A stretch of 52,024 nucleotides of DNA from Clostridia bacterium (GTDB lineage Bacteria > Bacillota > Clostridia > UMGS1810). The notes under the pieces were generated by a model that saw only the letters and a list, made by a program, of their open reading frames with translations, ran no database searches and was not told the origin of the DNA. A program made the position numbers and the translations under genes. Shown here one piece after another: positions 1 to 8,341 of this stretch (the first letter of the stretch is position 1; the number at the start of each line of letters is the position of its first letter). The DNA lies in contig JAFVUE010000003.1 of NCBI GenBank assembly GCA_017502845.1, forward strand, positions 1-52,024, read 5' to 3'.

Positions 1-13
1 GAGCAAAGCGAAA

Positions 14-129
14 AACATATCGATTTTGCGGAAGCAAAAATATCGAGCAAACGGAGTTTGCATATCGACAAGACAAGGTGCATCTTTTCTATCACCTAAT
101 TATATAATGAATTCAACTTTGTTGAATTC
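14..129. repeat. Hairpin-rich intergenic segment with ATATCG punctuation
   Basis: There is no gene here. The segment is a string of short perfect inverted repeats. TTTTGC/GCAAAA (24-39) and GCAAAC/GTTTGC (47-61) are each bounded by ATATCGA. AGGTG/CACCT lies at 76-97 and GAATTCAAC/GTTGAATTC at 109-129. The same style of element (short stem, small loop, ATATCG-like spacer) continues into the next repeat. Function is unknown; it could be a non-autonomous repeat or a transcript-processing or structure element. Confidence 0.6.
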
Positions 130-258
130 AGCGATATAAATTCCTGAGGTCATTTGCGATATGTACTTCGTACGCGATATACCTTGTGGTGCGATATATT
201 TTTGAATATCCTCGCCAAAGGCGAGATATATCAAAAATGAGAAAAAAGTGGGGGAAAA
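124..258 (+). repeat. Punctuated-hairpin repeat, copy A
   Basis: This is the first of two direct copies (the other at 653-787). GCGATAT motifs recur every 20-25 bases and separate small stem-loops: GTAC-TTC-GTAC (163-173), ACC-TTGT-GGT (181-190) and CTCGCC-AAA-GGCGAG (211-225). The copy ends in a G-run (about 249-254) that serves as the Shine-Dalgarno of the gene starting at 259, so the repeat reaches right up to a start codon. Confidence 0.75.
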
Positions 259-627
259 ATGAGAAAAGTAATCAAATATATCATATTTGGAATTATAATT
301 TGTCTGATAAGCATGTGGGTTAGTTCGCTTATAAAATGCGAAATACTTACACACAAGCATTACGATGAATTTAAGGATGCTTATAAACAAAACCAAATGC
401 TCAGTGAAATGGAATATTTCAAAGTGTTAGAGTATTCGCCGTATAATCTTGCTAAAATATATTACGTTTCAAAAGGGAACAAATGTGCAAATGTTTTAAC
501 TTTTAAGTTTAATTCAGACACAAATTTATGGGAAGAAATTTCATGTAACACAATTTGGTCAACAACAGGCAGTGCATCAGAAGTTATTTATCCGTATTGG
601 TGGCATTTTATATATGGCGGATTTTGA
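259..627 (+). CDS. Small membrane-anchored hypothetical protein
   Basis: A 122-residue protein with one N-terminal hydrophobic segment (about residues 7-25, IIFGIIICLISMWVSSLI) and a basic start MRKVIKY, so the remainder is probably extracytoplasmic. The C-terminal part has a KIYYVSKG strand, an LWEEIS segment and ends in TIWSTTGSAS...YPYWW. I recall similar small proteins in gut Clostridia but know no function. The start is placed at the ATG preceded by GTGGGGG. It stands alone between two copies of the same repeat, which suggests a cassette gained by recombination or a local duplication. No Pfam-type domain is recognised. Confidence 0.6.
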   Translation: MRKVIKYIIFGIIICLISMWVSSLIKCEILTHKHYDEFKDAYKQNQMLSEMEYFKVLEYSPYNLAKIYYVSKGNKCANVLTFKFNSDTNLWEEISCNTIWSTTGSASEVIYPYWWHFIYGGF

Positions 628-652
628 TAACATCTAAATCGTTTACTGATCA

Positions 653-787
653 AATTCAGCGATATAAATTCCTGTCGGAATTTGCGATATGTACTTCGTA
701 CTCGATATATCTAAAGATGCGATATATTTTTGAATATCCTCGCCAATGGCGAGATATACAAAAATGAGAAAAAAAGGGGGGAGAAAA
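653..787 (+). repeat. Punctuated-hairpin repeat, copy B
   Basis: The second copy of the repeat at 124-258, again ending in a G-rich ribosome-binding site, here for coaE. Stems are AAATTCC-TGTC-GGAATTT (666-683), GTAC-TTC-GTAC (691-701), ATCT-AA-AGAT (709-718) and CTCGCC-AAT-GGCGAG (739-753). Compared with copy A, the third stem is replaced on both arms (ACC/GGT against ATCT/AGAT) while pairing is kept, and the last loop differs (AAA against AAT). This points to selection on, or mechanistic maintenance of, the hairpins. Confidence 0.75.
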
Positions 788-1381
788 ATGATCGTAGGTC
801 TTACGGGCTCATCCGGTTCGGGGAAATCCACTGTTTCAAAAGTTTTTGGAAGAAACGGTTTTACCGTACTTGATCTTGACAACGTTTCAAGAAACGTCGC
901 ATCTGTCGGTTCTTCCTGTCTTCGTGAGATAACAGATTTCTTTGGCGATGCGGTTATTCTCCCTGACGGATCTCTCAATCGCAAAGGTCTCGGCGAGATA
1001 GTGTTTAACGACAAGGAAAAACTTGATGCACTTACCCGCATCACACATAAGTATATACTCAAAGAAATGGAAGATTTTATTTCCTGCACCGAGGGAGATA
1101 TTCTCCTTGATGCTCCCCTGCTCTTTGAAGCGAATGTGGACAAGAAGTGTGATTTTACCGTGGCGGTGCTTTGCAACAGGGAAACACAGATTAAGCGCAT
1201 TGCTCTCCGCGACGGAATCACAGAAGAAATCGCAAAGGCACGGCTCGAAAAGCAACACAGCAATGACTTCTTCATTGAAAACTGCGATTACTGTATAGAT
1301 AACTTCGGCGACGAATCCCAACTTATATCAAAGGCGGAAGAACTTATCCGCACTTTGAAGAAGGAGGGAGCAGATGACTGA
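788..1381 (+). CDS. coaE: Dephospho-CoA kinase
   Basis: Phosphorylates the 3'-hydroxyl of dephospho-CoA with ATP, the last step of coenzyme A synthesis in the cytoplasm. The 197-residue product is normal length for CoaE. It opens MIVGLTGSSGSGKSTVS, a Walker A P-loop, followed by LDLDNVSR (the family's D-x-D region). The LLDAPLLFEA segment and the R-x-x-x-R region near IALRDGITEE match the lid. The start at 788 is chosen over an upstream in-frame ATG (746) because it follows a GGGGGGAG ribosome site and fits the conserved N-terminus. The 3' end overlaps the next gene by 8 bases, implying co-transcription. Confidence 0.93.
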   Translation: MIVGLTGSSGSGKSTVSKVFGRNGFTVLDLDNVSRNVASVGSSCLREITDFFGDAVILPDGSLNRKGLGEIVFNDKEKLDALTRITHKYILKEMEDFISCTEGDILLDAPLLFEANVDKKCDFTVAVLCNRETQIKRIALRDGITEEIAKARLEKQHSNDFFIENCDYCIDNFGDESQLISKAEELIRTLKKEGADD

Positions 1382-3470
1382 TTTCCTGCGCAAGTATTCA
1401 AGGCACATCGTTCCCTGCATTGCGGTAATTCTCATAACAATAGTCTGTTGCTCCGTTCTCTTTACAAACGGCGGCTCGGGACTTTCGGACAACGGAGATT
1501 TTCAGCGGGTTATGGACGCCAACGGACTTCAGATGGCAGATTCCAGCCACAGCAGATACATATTCAAACGCCACTATACTATGGTGCTTGATGAAAACAA
1601 CGAACTTTCATCCATATTCAAAACTGTTGAGGGGCAATACCTTTACAAATCTCCTCATTTCACGTTTATCAAGATATCGAAATTCTTAAACTACACCGCA
1701 AATATCATAACGGGTCAACCTGCTACTAACTATGATATATTCTACCTCGCGCTTATCTACATTGCAATTCTTTGCGCAGGTGCTTACCTTATAATATACT
1801 TTTTCAAAAAACCCGTTCATCAGATTATCGCATCTGTGCTTTTCATACTGATGTTCTGCGATTCAGGACATCTCGTGTATTTCAACAGTTTATACGGCGA
1901 GGGGTTGCAGTTTGTATCTCTCACTCTTATAGTGGGACTTATCCTTGCACTTATAGACAAGAGAGTGAATATTCTCACTATAGCGGCACTCTTTATCTCA
2001 ATCTACTACTTCGCCGGTTCAAAACTTGCAAACATCCCGTTGGCTCTGCTTATAACTGCAGGATTATTCGTATTCCTGCCCAATATGAAAAAAATATACA
2101 AATGGATATTCTCATTTGGCGCGGTTGCCGTTGCAGTATCACTTGCGGTAATGTATGTTTCAATCCCCTCATGGATGAACGAACAAACCACGTATCAGAC
2201 GGTTTTCTTCGGTATATTAAAAGAAAGTCCCACTCCTGAAAAAGATATTGAGGAATTAGGTTTACCGAAAGAATATATTGCGCTCCAAAATACCCACGCC
2301 TATATGGGCGAATACCCCATAGACATCACAACTGACGAATTTCGCCATAATTTCTATGACAAGATTGGTAAAATGGATGCGGTGGGATTTTATATAAAGC
2401 ACCCCGTAAGATTTATTGGCAAATCCGCTATGGCTATCCGTGAGTGCACATCAATCCATCCCATATATCTCGGCACATCGCCACATGTACGTATGGGAAA
2501 AGTAGAAAAATTCAATCTGTGGAGTAACATCCGCGGCGGAAACAGTATATTTACAAATCCAAATATAATGCTACCTATACTGTTTGCGTTTGCTATTCTT
2601 TCCCTTATAGCGGTTATAGTCCTTGCAAAGAAAAAGAAAATGACAACAGGACTGCAAATCTGGTCAATGCTTTTAATCCTTATCTGCGGTATATGGGCAA
2701 ACATCCTGCTGCCCATAGCAGGTAATGGCGATGCGGACCTGCTCAAGCATATGTACCTGTTTATCCATATGACAGATATTCTTCTTTTCTTTGGAATTAT
2801 GTTTATATGCCATATATCACCGAAGATTATCACAACCAAGAAACGTGCTATAATAACTGCATCCGCATTGGCTGTTGTAATGGTTATAGCCATTATACCC
2901 AAAGGTAATAATAAAACAATAACATTCGGCACGTTCAACGGAACACCAATAGAATGGATTGAAATGTATTCCGACGGAGAGAGCACCACGTATATTGCAA
3001 AAGACGTTCTCTTTGAAGCACCATTCGATATGAACGGCGAATACGGTTACAATCTGTGGGCAGAGAGCGATATCCGCAGATACTTAAACGGAGAGTTTTT
3101 AGATTGTTTTACTCCAGAAGAACTTTCTCAACTCAAGGACACTTCCCACGAGGTAACATTGTCTCAGGCATATAGTGATTTAGCAGAAGCGGGATGGCAC
3201 ACACCGTATTGGAGGGCATCACAGATTGCCTCGGCGAATATGTATGAAGACACTTACCGACACACCGTAACAGATAAAGTATACCTGCCCGATACATTGC
3301 AGTACAGCAAAGGTCTGTTTGAGCCGGACGGAGAAGAATTTTATCTCGGCGATCCTTACGGTTCATCAGACAGTATGGTACGATTTGTTGATAAAAACGG
3401 TGTGCCCGTGTATTGCGACGCAAGTGTGAATATGGGCATACGTCCCGTTATCACAATCAGAAAGGATTGA
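1374..3470 (+). CDS. WsfD-like polytopic membrane protein with C-terminal DUF6273 domain
   Basis: A 698-residue protein. It starts with a transmembrane segment (residues 12-30) and a loop containing NGGSGLSDNGDFQRVM, followed by many hydrophobic helices up to about residue 510. The N-terminal loop and the FNSLYGEGLQ segment resemble the WsfD family of putative glycan hexose transferases, as I recall it. Residues about 515-697 are soluble (FGTFNGTPIEWIEMYSDG..., ESDIRRYLNGEFLD, ASVNMGIRPVITI) and match the DUF6273 pattern, which is usually a stand-alone or extracellular domain in Firmicutes. It overlaps coaE and lies 4 bases before uppP, so a lipid-linked sugar or cell-envelope polymer role is plausible. 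The enzymatic assignment is inference from family resemblance. Confidence 0.6.
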   Translation: MTDFLRKYSRHIVPCIAVILITIVCCSVLFTNGGSGLSDNGDFQRVMDANGLQMADSSHSRYIFKRHYTMVLDENNELSSIFKTVEGQYLYKSPHFTFIKISKFLNYTANIITGQPATNYDIFYLALIYIAILCAGAYLIIYFFKKPVHQIIASVLFILMFCDSGHLVYFNSLYGEGLQFVSLTLIVGLILALIDKRVNILTIAALFISIYYFAGSKLANIPLALLITAGLFVFLPNMKKIYKWIFSFGAVAVAVSLAVMYVSIPSWMNEQTTYQTVFFGILKESPTPEKDIEELGLPKEYIALQNTHAYMGEYPIDITTDEFRHNFYDKIGKMDAVGFYIKHPVRFIGKSAMAIRECTSIHPIYLGTSPHVRMGKVEKFNLWSNIRGGNSIFTNPNIMLPILFAFAILSLIAVIVLAKKKKMTTGLQIWSMLLILICGIWANILLPIAGNGDADLLKHMYLFIHMTDILLFFGIMFICHISPKIITTKKRAIITASALAVVMVIAIIPKGNNKTITFGTFNGTPIEWIEMYSDGESTTYIAKDVLFEAPFDMNGEYGYNLWAESDIRRYLNGEFLDCFTPEELSQLKDTSHEVTLSQAYSDLAEAGWHTPYWRASQIASANMYEDTYRHTVTDKVYLPDTLQYSKGLFEPDGEEFYLGDPYGSSDSMVRFVDKNGVPVYCDASVNMGIRPVITIRKD

Positions 3471-3474
3471 TAAT

Positions 3475-4290
3475 ATGGAATATATCAAATCAATAATCCT
3501 CGGTATAGTTGAGGGAATTACTGAATGGCTCCCCATAAGCAGTACGGGACATATGATACTCGTGAATGACATAATGGGTACAGGAACAGGATTTTTTAAC
3601 GAACAGATATACCTCTACGTTATCCAGTTAGGTGCAGTACTTGCTATTGCAACATTGTACTTTAAGAAATTAAATCCTTTCTCGCCCTCTAAAACAGCAG
3701 AGGAGAGGAAAGGTACATGGCAGATGTGGTTTAAGGTAATCGTTGCGTGTATCCCTGCGGCGGTTATAGGATTGATATTCGATGACGAGATGGAGTTGAT
3801 ATCCATTCCCGCAGTGGTTGGTGCAATGCTTATCGTCTATGGTATTGCCTTTATATTTATTGAGAAGAAAAACCGTCAGGCGAAGATTAATTCCATTGAC
3901 GATATGACATACAAAACCGCAATCCTTATAGGTATCTTTCAGGTGCTTTCAATTATCCCCGGTACATCACGTTCAGGTGCAACAATTCTCGGTGCTATGC
4001 TGATTGGTTGCTCAAGGGGTGTTGCGGCAGAATTCTCATTCTTCCTGGCAATTCCCGTTATGGTGGGCGTAAGCTTACTCAAAATCGTTTCAAACGATTT
4101 CCCGATGACGCCCGATACATGGGCTCTCCTTGCAGTAGGTATGGTTACGGCTTACGTTGTATCGTTGGTTGCCGTAAAATCTCTGGTTTCTTACGTTCGC
4201 AAACACGATTTCAAAGTGTTTGGCATATACAGAATCATCCTTGGTGTAGTTGTTATCGGATATTCGATAGTAAAAATGATGATTGTGTGA
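3475..4290 (+). CDS. uppP: Undecaprenyl-diphosphatase (UppP/BacA family)
   Basis: Removes a phosphate from undecaprenyl diphosphate at the membrane, recycling the lipid carrier for peptidoglycan and other wall polymers; overexpression is known to give bacitracin tolerance. The 271-residue polytopic protein shows both signature motifs: EGITEWLPISSTGHM near residues 13-27 and PGTSRSGATILGAM near 160-175. Length is typical. Four bases separate it from the WsfD-like gene upstream, so both are probably one transcript with coaE. Confidence 0.95.
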   Translation: MEYIKSIILGIVEGITEWLPISSTGHMILVNDIMGTGTGFFNEQIYLYVIQLGAVLAIATLYFKKLNPFSPSKTAEERKGTWQMWFKVIVACIPAAVIGLIFDDEMELISIPAVVGAMLIVYGIAFIFIEKKNRQAKINSIDDMTYKTAILIGIFQVLSIIPGTSRSGATILGAMLIGCSRGVAAEFSFFLAIPVMVGVSLLKIVSNDFPMTPDTWALLAVGMVTAYVVSLVAVKSLVSYVRKHDFKVFGIYRIILGVVVIGYSIVKMMIV

Positions 4291-4368
4291 AATGATTTGG
4301 GGGCCCGAAAGATTGAAATTTGGATTTTGCATATGATACAACCAAAAAGTATATAAGAGGGTATGTTT

Positions 4369-5031
4369 ATGGGAATTTTTAATTTATTCAAAAAAAGTAA
4401 GCAAAATGTAATGCCAGAACCTCTTCCGACTCAAGAAGCACCGATTCAAAATGAATTGTCAAATCAAATCAAATCTATTGCTAAAGATAAATTGATTTTA
4501 TATTTCTCACATGACATTGTTGACCGTGCTTTCCGCAGTTTTAACATCTATTACCGTATTGAAGGATTATGTTTAACCGTAGAAACGGATTTTGGAAGAA
4601 GAATGACCATTGCACAAGCTAAAGATTATAATGAACTTCTCTTTAATGTAATTAAGGAATTATCAGAAACTTGCGCGAAGGAATACGAACTAATTCATAG
4701 AGAAAACAATTCAAAAAAATGGCATTATTTACGTTCAAAAGTAATCAATGGTTACTGGATGTATAAAGAAAATAGCGACTACAAGTATGATGCCATAGAA
4801 GACACTCGTAAAATATGGTTTGAAAAGCACATTGGCGCAATGGCAACTGTTTATTCGATTAAAGATATTGATTCATTGATTTTAAAATATACATCATTGA
4901 TGAATATGTCGTTTGTAGATTCGCATTGGTCATTTGACACCGATTTGATGGAGTTCATTGAAATCAGCTCTTCGAAAAAAAGAGATACAAATAATCAAGA
5001 ACATCCCCAACCAAACGAAATACTCAAATAA
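4369..5031 (+). CDS. Hypothetical protein, orphan
   Basis: A 220-residue soluble protein of no recognised family. It starts MGIFNLFKKSKQN, a short amphipathic basic N-terminus also seen in the unrelated gene at 36947-37618 (MFFKKFFGKKEK); such leaders can bind membranes or recruit partners, but that is inference. The middle is rich in aromatic and charged residues (FNIYYRIEGLCLTVETDFGRR, YNELLFNVIKEL) and the tail is polar. I chose the ATG at 4369 over that at 4363 because the AGAGGG site is seven bases from it. It follows uppP by 78 bases and ends before a terminator hairpin. Confidence 0.55.
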   Translation: MGIFNLFKKSKQNVMPEPLPTQEAPIQNELSNQIKSIAKDKLILYFSHDIVDRAFRSFNIYYRIEGLCLTVETDFGRRMTIAQAKDYNELLFNVIKELSETCAKEYELIHRENNSKKWHYLRSKVINGYWMYKENSDYKYDAIEDTRKIWFEKHIGAMATVYSIKDIDSLILKYTSLMNMSFVDSHWSFDTDLMEFIEISSSKKRDTNNQEHPQPNEILK

Positions 5032-5096
5032 TATCTATGTAAGAACGCATTGATACAAATATAATACGTTGGGAGCAAGATTGTTTCTATAACGAT

Positions 5097-5127
5097 AAAA
5101 GGTCGTAGCAAATCGCTACGACCTTTT
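5097..5127. terminator. Bidirectional intrinsic terminator
   Basis: Perfect stem GGTCGTAGC/GCTACGACC (5101-5109 and 5115-5123), loop AAATC, with an A-run before and a T-run after, so it can terminate both the plus-strand gene ending at 5031 and the minus-strand run ending at 5127. Confidence 0.85.
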
Positions 5128-5669
5128 CATTTATCTCCGTATATTTTCTCATAGATACGTGCTCTTTTTTCAACACGCTCTACATATTCCGAGGTTTCCT
5201 TATAGGGAATTTTATGGAGGGTTACTCCGTCGGAACTGTACCTATCGTCTTTCAGCCACTTACGGACATTTCCCTGACCTGCATTATATGCCGCAAGGGC
5301 ATTTTCTACATTCTGGTCGAATAAGTCAAGCAGATATCTTAAATACGCGCAACCTATCTCGATATTGACTCTTGCCTCGTAGATTTCTCCTGTTATACCA
5401 TATTTCTCGGCACACCAGTAGGCAGTATCGTCTTTCAGTTGCATAAGGCCTTTGGCGGATTTCTGGCTTACCGCACTTTCCGAAAAACGGCTTTCTGCAC
5501 TTATAACTCCCATTACAAGGTATGGGTCAAGATTATACTTTGCACTGTATTCGTCTATATATTCTCTGTACTTTAATGGATACAGAGTTTTCATTATATA
5601 CGGCATAGACATCACAATAATCGCTATAAGAAGCACAACGGCTATTGCGACTTTCAAAAACTTTCTCAT
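5127..5669 (-). CDS. Lytic transglycosylase, SLT domain (membrane-anchored)
   Basis: Cleaves the MurNAc-GlcNAc bond of peptidoglycan to make 1,6-anhydro ends, acting outside the membrane. The 180-residue product has an N-terminal signal-anchor (about residues 5-23) followed by a goose-lysozyme-like fold: DPYLVMGVISAESRF (catalytic Glu in the AESRF segment), SAKGLMQLKDDTA, and NALAAYNAGQGNV, the three classic SLT motifs. The start overlaps the stop of gatD as ATGA, so it is translationally coupled to the D-glutamate amidation pair. It is the last gene of the minus-strand run. Confidence 0.9.
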   Translation of the reverse strand: MRKFLKVAIAVVLLIAIIVMSMPYIMKTLYPLKYREYIDEYSAKYNLDPYLVMGVISAESRFSESAVSQKSAKGLMQLKDDTAYWCAEKYGITGEIYEARVNIEIGCAYLRYLLDLFDQNVENALAAYNAGQGNVRKWLKDDRYSSDGVTLHKIPYKETSEYVERVEKRARIYEKIYGDK

Positions 5670-6373
5670 CTAAATCTCCCTACTGCATAATCGTGCGCTG
5701 CCATCTCTATTGTATCATCCAAGGGTGTAAGTTCTGTTTTGCCGTAACGGCGTTCCATTGCTTTTGAGATTATATAATCTGCAAGGCGCGGATTCTTCGG
5801 AAGAACAGGGCCGTGGAGGTATGTGGCAATTACATTTTTATAAATAACGCCCTCTGATCCTTTACCGTCAGCACCATTTCCTGAAATCACTTTTCCAAGT
5901 GGTGAGTGAGCACCAATATCCACAATACCGCTGTGGTTCTCAAAACCCACAACAGTGCCGAAAAGTTCGCTCTCGATAACTGCATTGCCGATAATCTTGT
6001 CTTTGACGTATCGGGTGGTAATATCGAGCAGACCAACGCCCTCTACAGTTCCGTCAGGTGTGGTATAACTACTGCCGAGCACTTCAAATCCACCGCATAC
6101 CGCAAGAATAACTCCGCCGTCTTCGGCATAAGCGATAAGTTTATCTTTCATCTCACGGAGACGGTTGCAAACGGTAAGTTGTTCCCTTTCTCCGCCACCG
6201 CCGATTAAAATAATATCGGCAGAAGAAAAATCAATATCGTCATCTATATTGTATGAAATCACATCCGCTTCTATGCCACGGGCATTGAGGCGGTATTTTA
6301 ATGTGAGAATATTTCCCGAATCCCCGTAGAGATTGAGCATATCGGGATAAAGATGTGCTATTGTGATTTTCAT
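5666..6373 (-). CDS. gatD: Lipid II isoglutaminyl synthase, glutaminase subunit GatD
   Basis: Class I glutamine amidotransferase that releases ammonia from glutamine for amidation of the alpha-carboxyl of D-glutamate in the lipid II stem peptide, working with MurT. It starts MKITIAHLYPDMLNLYGDSG, the family N-terminus. The nucleophile cysteine is in VILAVCGGFEVLGSS and the catalytic histidine in ATYLHGPVLPKNP. About 235 residues, normal length. A TTG nine bases upstream (6382) is possible, but the ATG fits the family better. It overlaps the lytic transglycosylase start and follows murT directly, as in most Gram-positive genomes. Confidence 0.92.
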   Translation of the reverse strand: MKITIAHLYPDMLNLYGDSGNILTLKYRLNARGIEADVISYNIDDDIDFSSADIILIGGGGEREQLTVCNRLREMKDKLIAYAEDGGVILAVCGGFEVLGSSYTTPDGTVEGVGLLDITTRYVKDKIIGNAVIESELFGTVVGFENHSGIVDIGAHSPLGKVISGNGADGKGSEGVIYKNVIATYLHGPVLPKNPRLADYIISKAMERRYGKTELTPLDDTIEMAAHDYAVGRFR

Positions 6374-6382
6374 AATCGTCAA

Positions 6383-7717
6383 TCATCCTTTGTCAGAAAT
6401 TGTTTTAAGTATCTCCTGTGTGCCGAAAAGAACCGTGTAGTTTACAAGCAGATAGCAAACCTCTCCGTCGCCCTTTGCAATATTGCGGAGAGTGTCGGCT
6501 GTGATGTCAATGGTCTTAACATCCTCAAATCCCGCATACTTAAGACGGAGTGCTGTATCGTGTTTGCGGACACCCGATGCAAATACGGAAAGTGTTTCTG
6601 CATCGGCAAGTTTCTCAAAATCGACATCCCATATCCATGATATATCCATACCGTCGGAGGGAGCATCGTTAATTGCAACAAGCACGTCCTTGGAACGCTT
6701 ATCTGCCAAGACGGTTGCAATTGCCTGATTGAATCCAGCAGGGTTCTTGGCAAGGTTTAATATAACCTGCTTACCCCCTACTGTGAAAGATTCCATTCTG
6801 CCGATCTGGGGTTTGTATGCACCAAAGATTTTATTTATATCATCGGTTTTCATACCCATTGCATCATAAGCGGAATACGCCGCAAGTACGTTATAGATAT
6901 TATAAAAACCCCTGTAGTTAAGGTCAAGACGGACAGAGCCGTTTATATCAAATGCAAGTTTGCCGTCTAAGTCAATATTATCTGCGGCATAGTCGATATG
7001 CGGTCTTGCAAAATCACAACCTGTGCAATGCCAGTCTCCAAGTTGACTGTAGTGATAATAATTATACTCAAACGGCGCACCGCATACTGTGCAGAATCTG
7101 CCCTCGGAGGTTTCGTTCACATCCTCGTTGCAATTTTCGTTTATGCCGAAATACTTTGCCTTTCTGCCTCTGCCGAGTGTGGAACTCATAGGATCGTCGC
7201 CGTTTAAGATAAGGAGAGTGTCGGGACACTTCTCAAGTGCCTCGTTAAGAAGTCCGATTGTGGACTCTATCTCCCCGTAACGGTCAAGCTGATCACGGAA
7301 AAGGTTTGTTACAACCACTTTGTCGGCTCTTACGTGTTTTACGGCATGGCGTAAACTTGCCTCATCACATTCGATAGATGCACAGTCGGCGTTGAGTTTG
7401 CCGAAGATACCTGCTTTTTCTATAAATGCAACTGTTACACCTGCCAACATATTGGCGCCCACCTTGTTGCAGACAACTTTTTTGCCGCTGCTCTCAAGGA
7501 GAGTGCAGAGCATATTGTTTGTGGTGGTTTTGCCGTTTGTTCCGCAGACGAAAACAATATCCCCCTTAACCTGATCGGACAGGTAACGGAGTATGTCAGG
7601 ATAAATCTTCATTGCGATAACACCGGGGGTATACGAACCCTTTTTACCCATAAGTTTACCGAGTTTTATAAGGATTTTACATGCTGCGATTGACAGTATA
7701 ATTCTTAATTTTCTCAT
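6383..7717 (-). CDS. murT: Lipid II isoglutaminyl synthase, Mur ligase-like subunit MurT
   Basis: ATP-dependent subunit that activates the D-Glu alpha-carboxylate of lipid II and uses GatD ammonia to form D-isoglutamine. The 444-residue protein has a Mur ligase P-loop (VFVCGTNGKTTTNNM, near residue 55), a four-cysteine zinc ribbon typical of MurT (CTVCGAPFEYNYYH then WHCTGCDFA, about residues 210-240), and the DUF1727 C-terminal domain with NLAKNPAGFNQAI and AINDAPSDGMDISW. It overlaps the upstream ECF gene by four bases and touches gatD. Amidation generally promotes transpeptidation and lysozyme resistance. Confidence 0.95.
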   Translation of the reverse strand: MRKLRIILSIAACKILIKLGKLMGKKGSYTPGVIAMKIYPDILRYLSDQVKGDIVFVCGTNGKTTTNNMLCTLLESSGKKVVCNKVGANMLAGVTVAFIEKAGIFGKLNADCASIECDEASLRHAVKHVRADKVVVTNLFRDQLDRYGEIESTIGLLNEALEKCPDTLLILNGDDPMSSTLGRGRKAKYFGINENCNEDVNETSEGRFCTVCGAPFEYNYYHYSQLGDWHCTGCDFARPHIDYAADNIDLDGKLAFDINGSVRLDLNYRGFYNIYNVLAAYSAYDAMGMKTDDINKIFGAYKPQIGRMESFTVGGKQVILNLAKNPAGFNQAIATVLADKRSKDVLVAINDAPSDGMDISWIWDVDFEKLADAETLSVFASGVRKHDTALRLKYAGFEDVKTIDITADTLRNIAKGDGEVCYLLVNYTVLFGTQEILKTISDKG

Positions 7718-8301
7718 AAATTTGCGCCCTTTTTCTTACTATAATTTGCGCCTTTTTTGCGGAATGTGTGTGGAAACAGATTCTTAAACGCCTTTGAAAG
7801 GGGTGCAATTATTGCCATAGCAATTGCATAGTCAACAATATGATGAAGCGATGTACCCACACCAATAACCGCCTGGGCTATAGCCATTCCTTCGCCTTTT
7901 AATATTTCACCCATACCAAGAGGAGCCGCGATAAGCCATACGATACCCATATCAGAAAGAGTATGTAAAACAAGTGTTACTGCCACGGTTAAAAAGAAAT
8001 TCATTCTCTTGCGGATCATAAGCGCACCTGTCAAAGCAAAAACTACGTGCATTGCTGCTCTTGCAGAAACCACCGGGTTATAGGCAAAGAGAAAACCGAA
8101 TGCAGAACCAAGAGATGTTACAATTGCTGACATAGGCGATATAAACATAGCTATTATCGTAGGCGTATGTGATGCCAATGTGGCAGTAAAAGGTCCGAAT
8201 GGTGGTGCTTTTACAGGCATATACAGGGGTATAACTATGGCAAGTGCCGTAAGCAATGCGGTGAGTGTAAGTTCCTGTGTTGTTCTTTTTCTGTTGTTCA
8301 T
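7714..8301 (-). CDS. ECF transporter S component, NiaX-like (niacin?)
   Basis: A 195-residue, very hydrophobic protein with about six membrane helices. It begins RTTQELTLTALLTALAIVIP and contains LASHTPTIIAMFISP, which resembles substrate-binding S components of energy-coupling-factor transporters, closest in my memory to NiaX (niacin). No EcfA or EcfT gene is in the window, as expected for group II S components that share a common ECF module. The basic C-terminal tail is Lys-rich with a repeated KKGAN. It sits between cls and murT, overlapping murT by four bases; no riboswitch is visible in the 40-base gap upstream. Substrate is uncertain. Confidence 0.6.
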   Translation of the reverse strand: MNNRKRTTQELTLTALLTALAIVIPLYMPVKAPPFGPFTATLASHTPTIIAMFISPMSAIVTSLGSAFGFLFAYNPVVSARAAMHVVFALTGALMIRKRMNFFLTVAVTLVLHTLSDMGIVWLIAAPLGMGEILKGEGMAIAQAVIGVGTSLHHIVDYAIAMAIIAPLSKAFKNLFPHTFRKKGANYSKKKGANL

Positions 8302-8341
8302 AATGTATTCCTCCTCGAAATATATGTGTGCCGTATTTTCA

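Noticed and set aside
887-1321. Long minus-strand open frame over coaE
   Set aside because: It is antisense to a clearly conserved gene and has no ribosome site or family match.
4326-4356. TTGCAT ... TATATA as a promoter for the orphan gene at 4369
   Set aside because: Transcription would begin at about the ribosome site, leaving no leader for translation.
8302-8341. Riboswitch before the NiaX-like transporter gene
   Set aside because: Only 40 bases separate it from cls, too few for a known aptamer, and no stem is seen.
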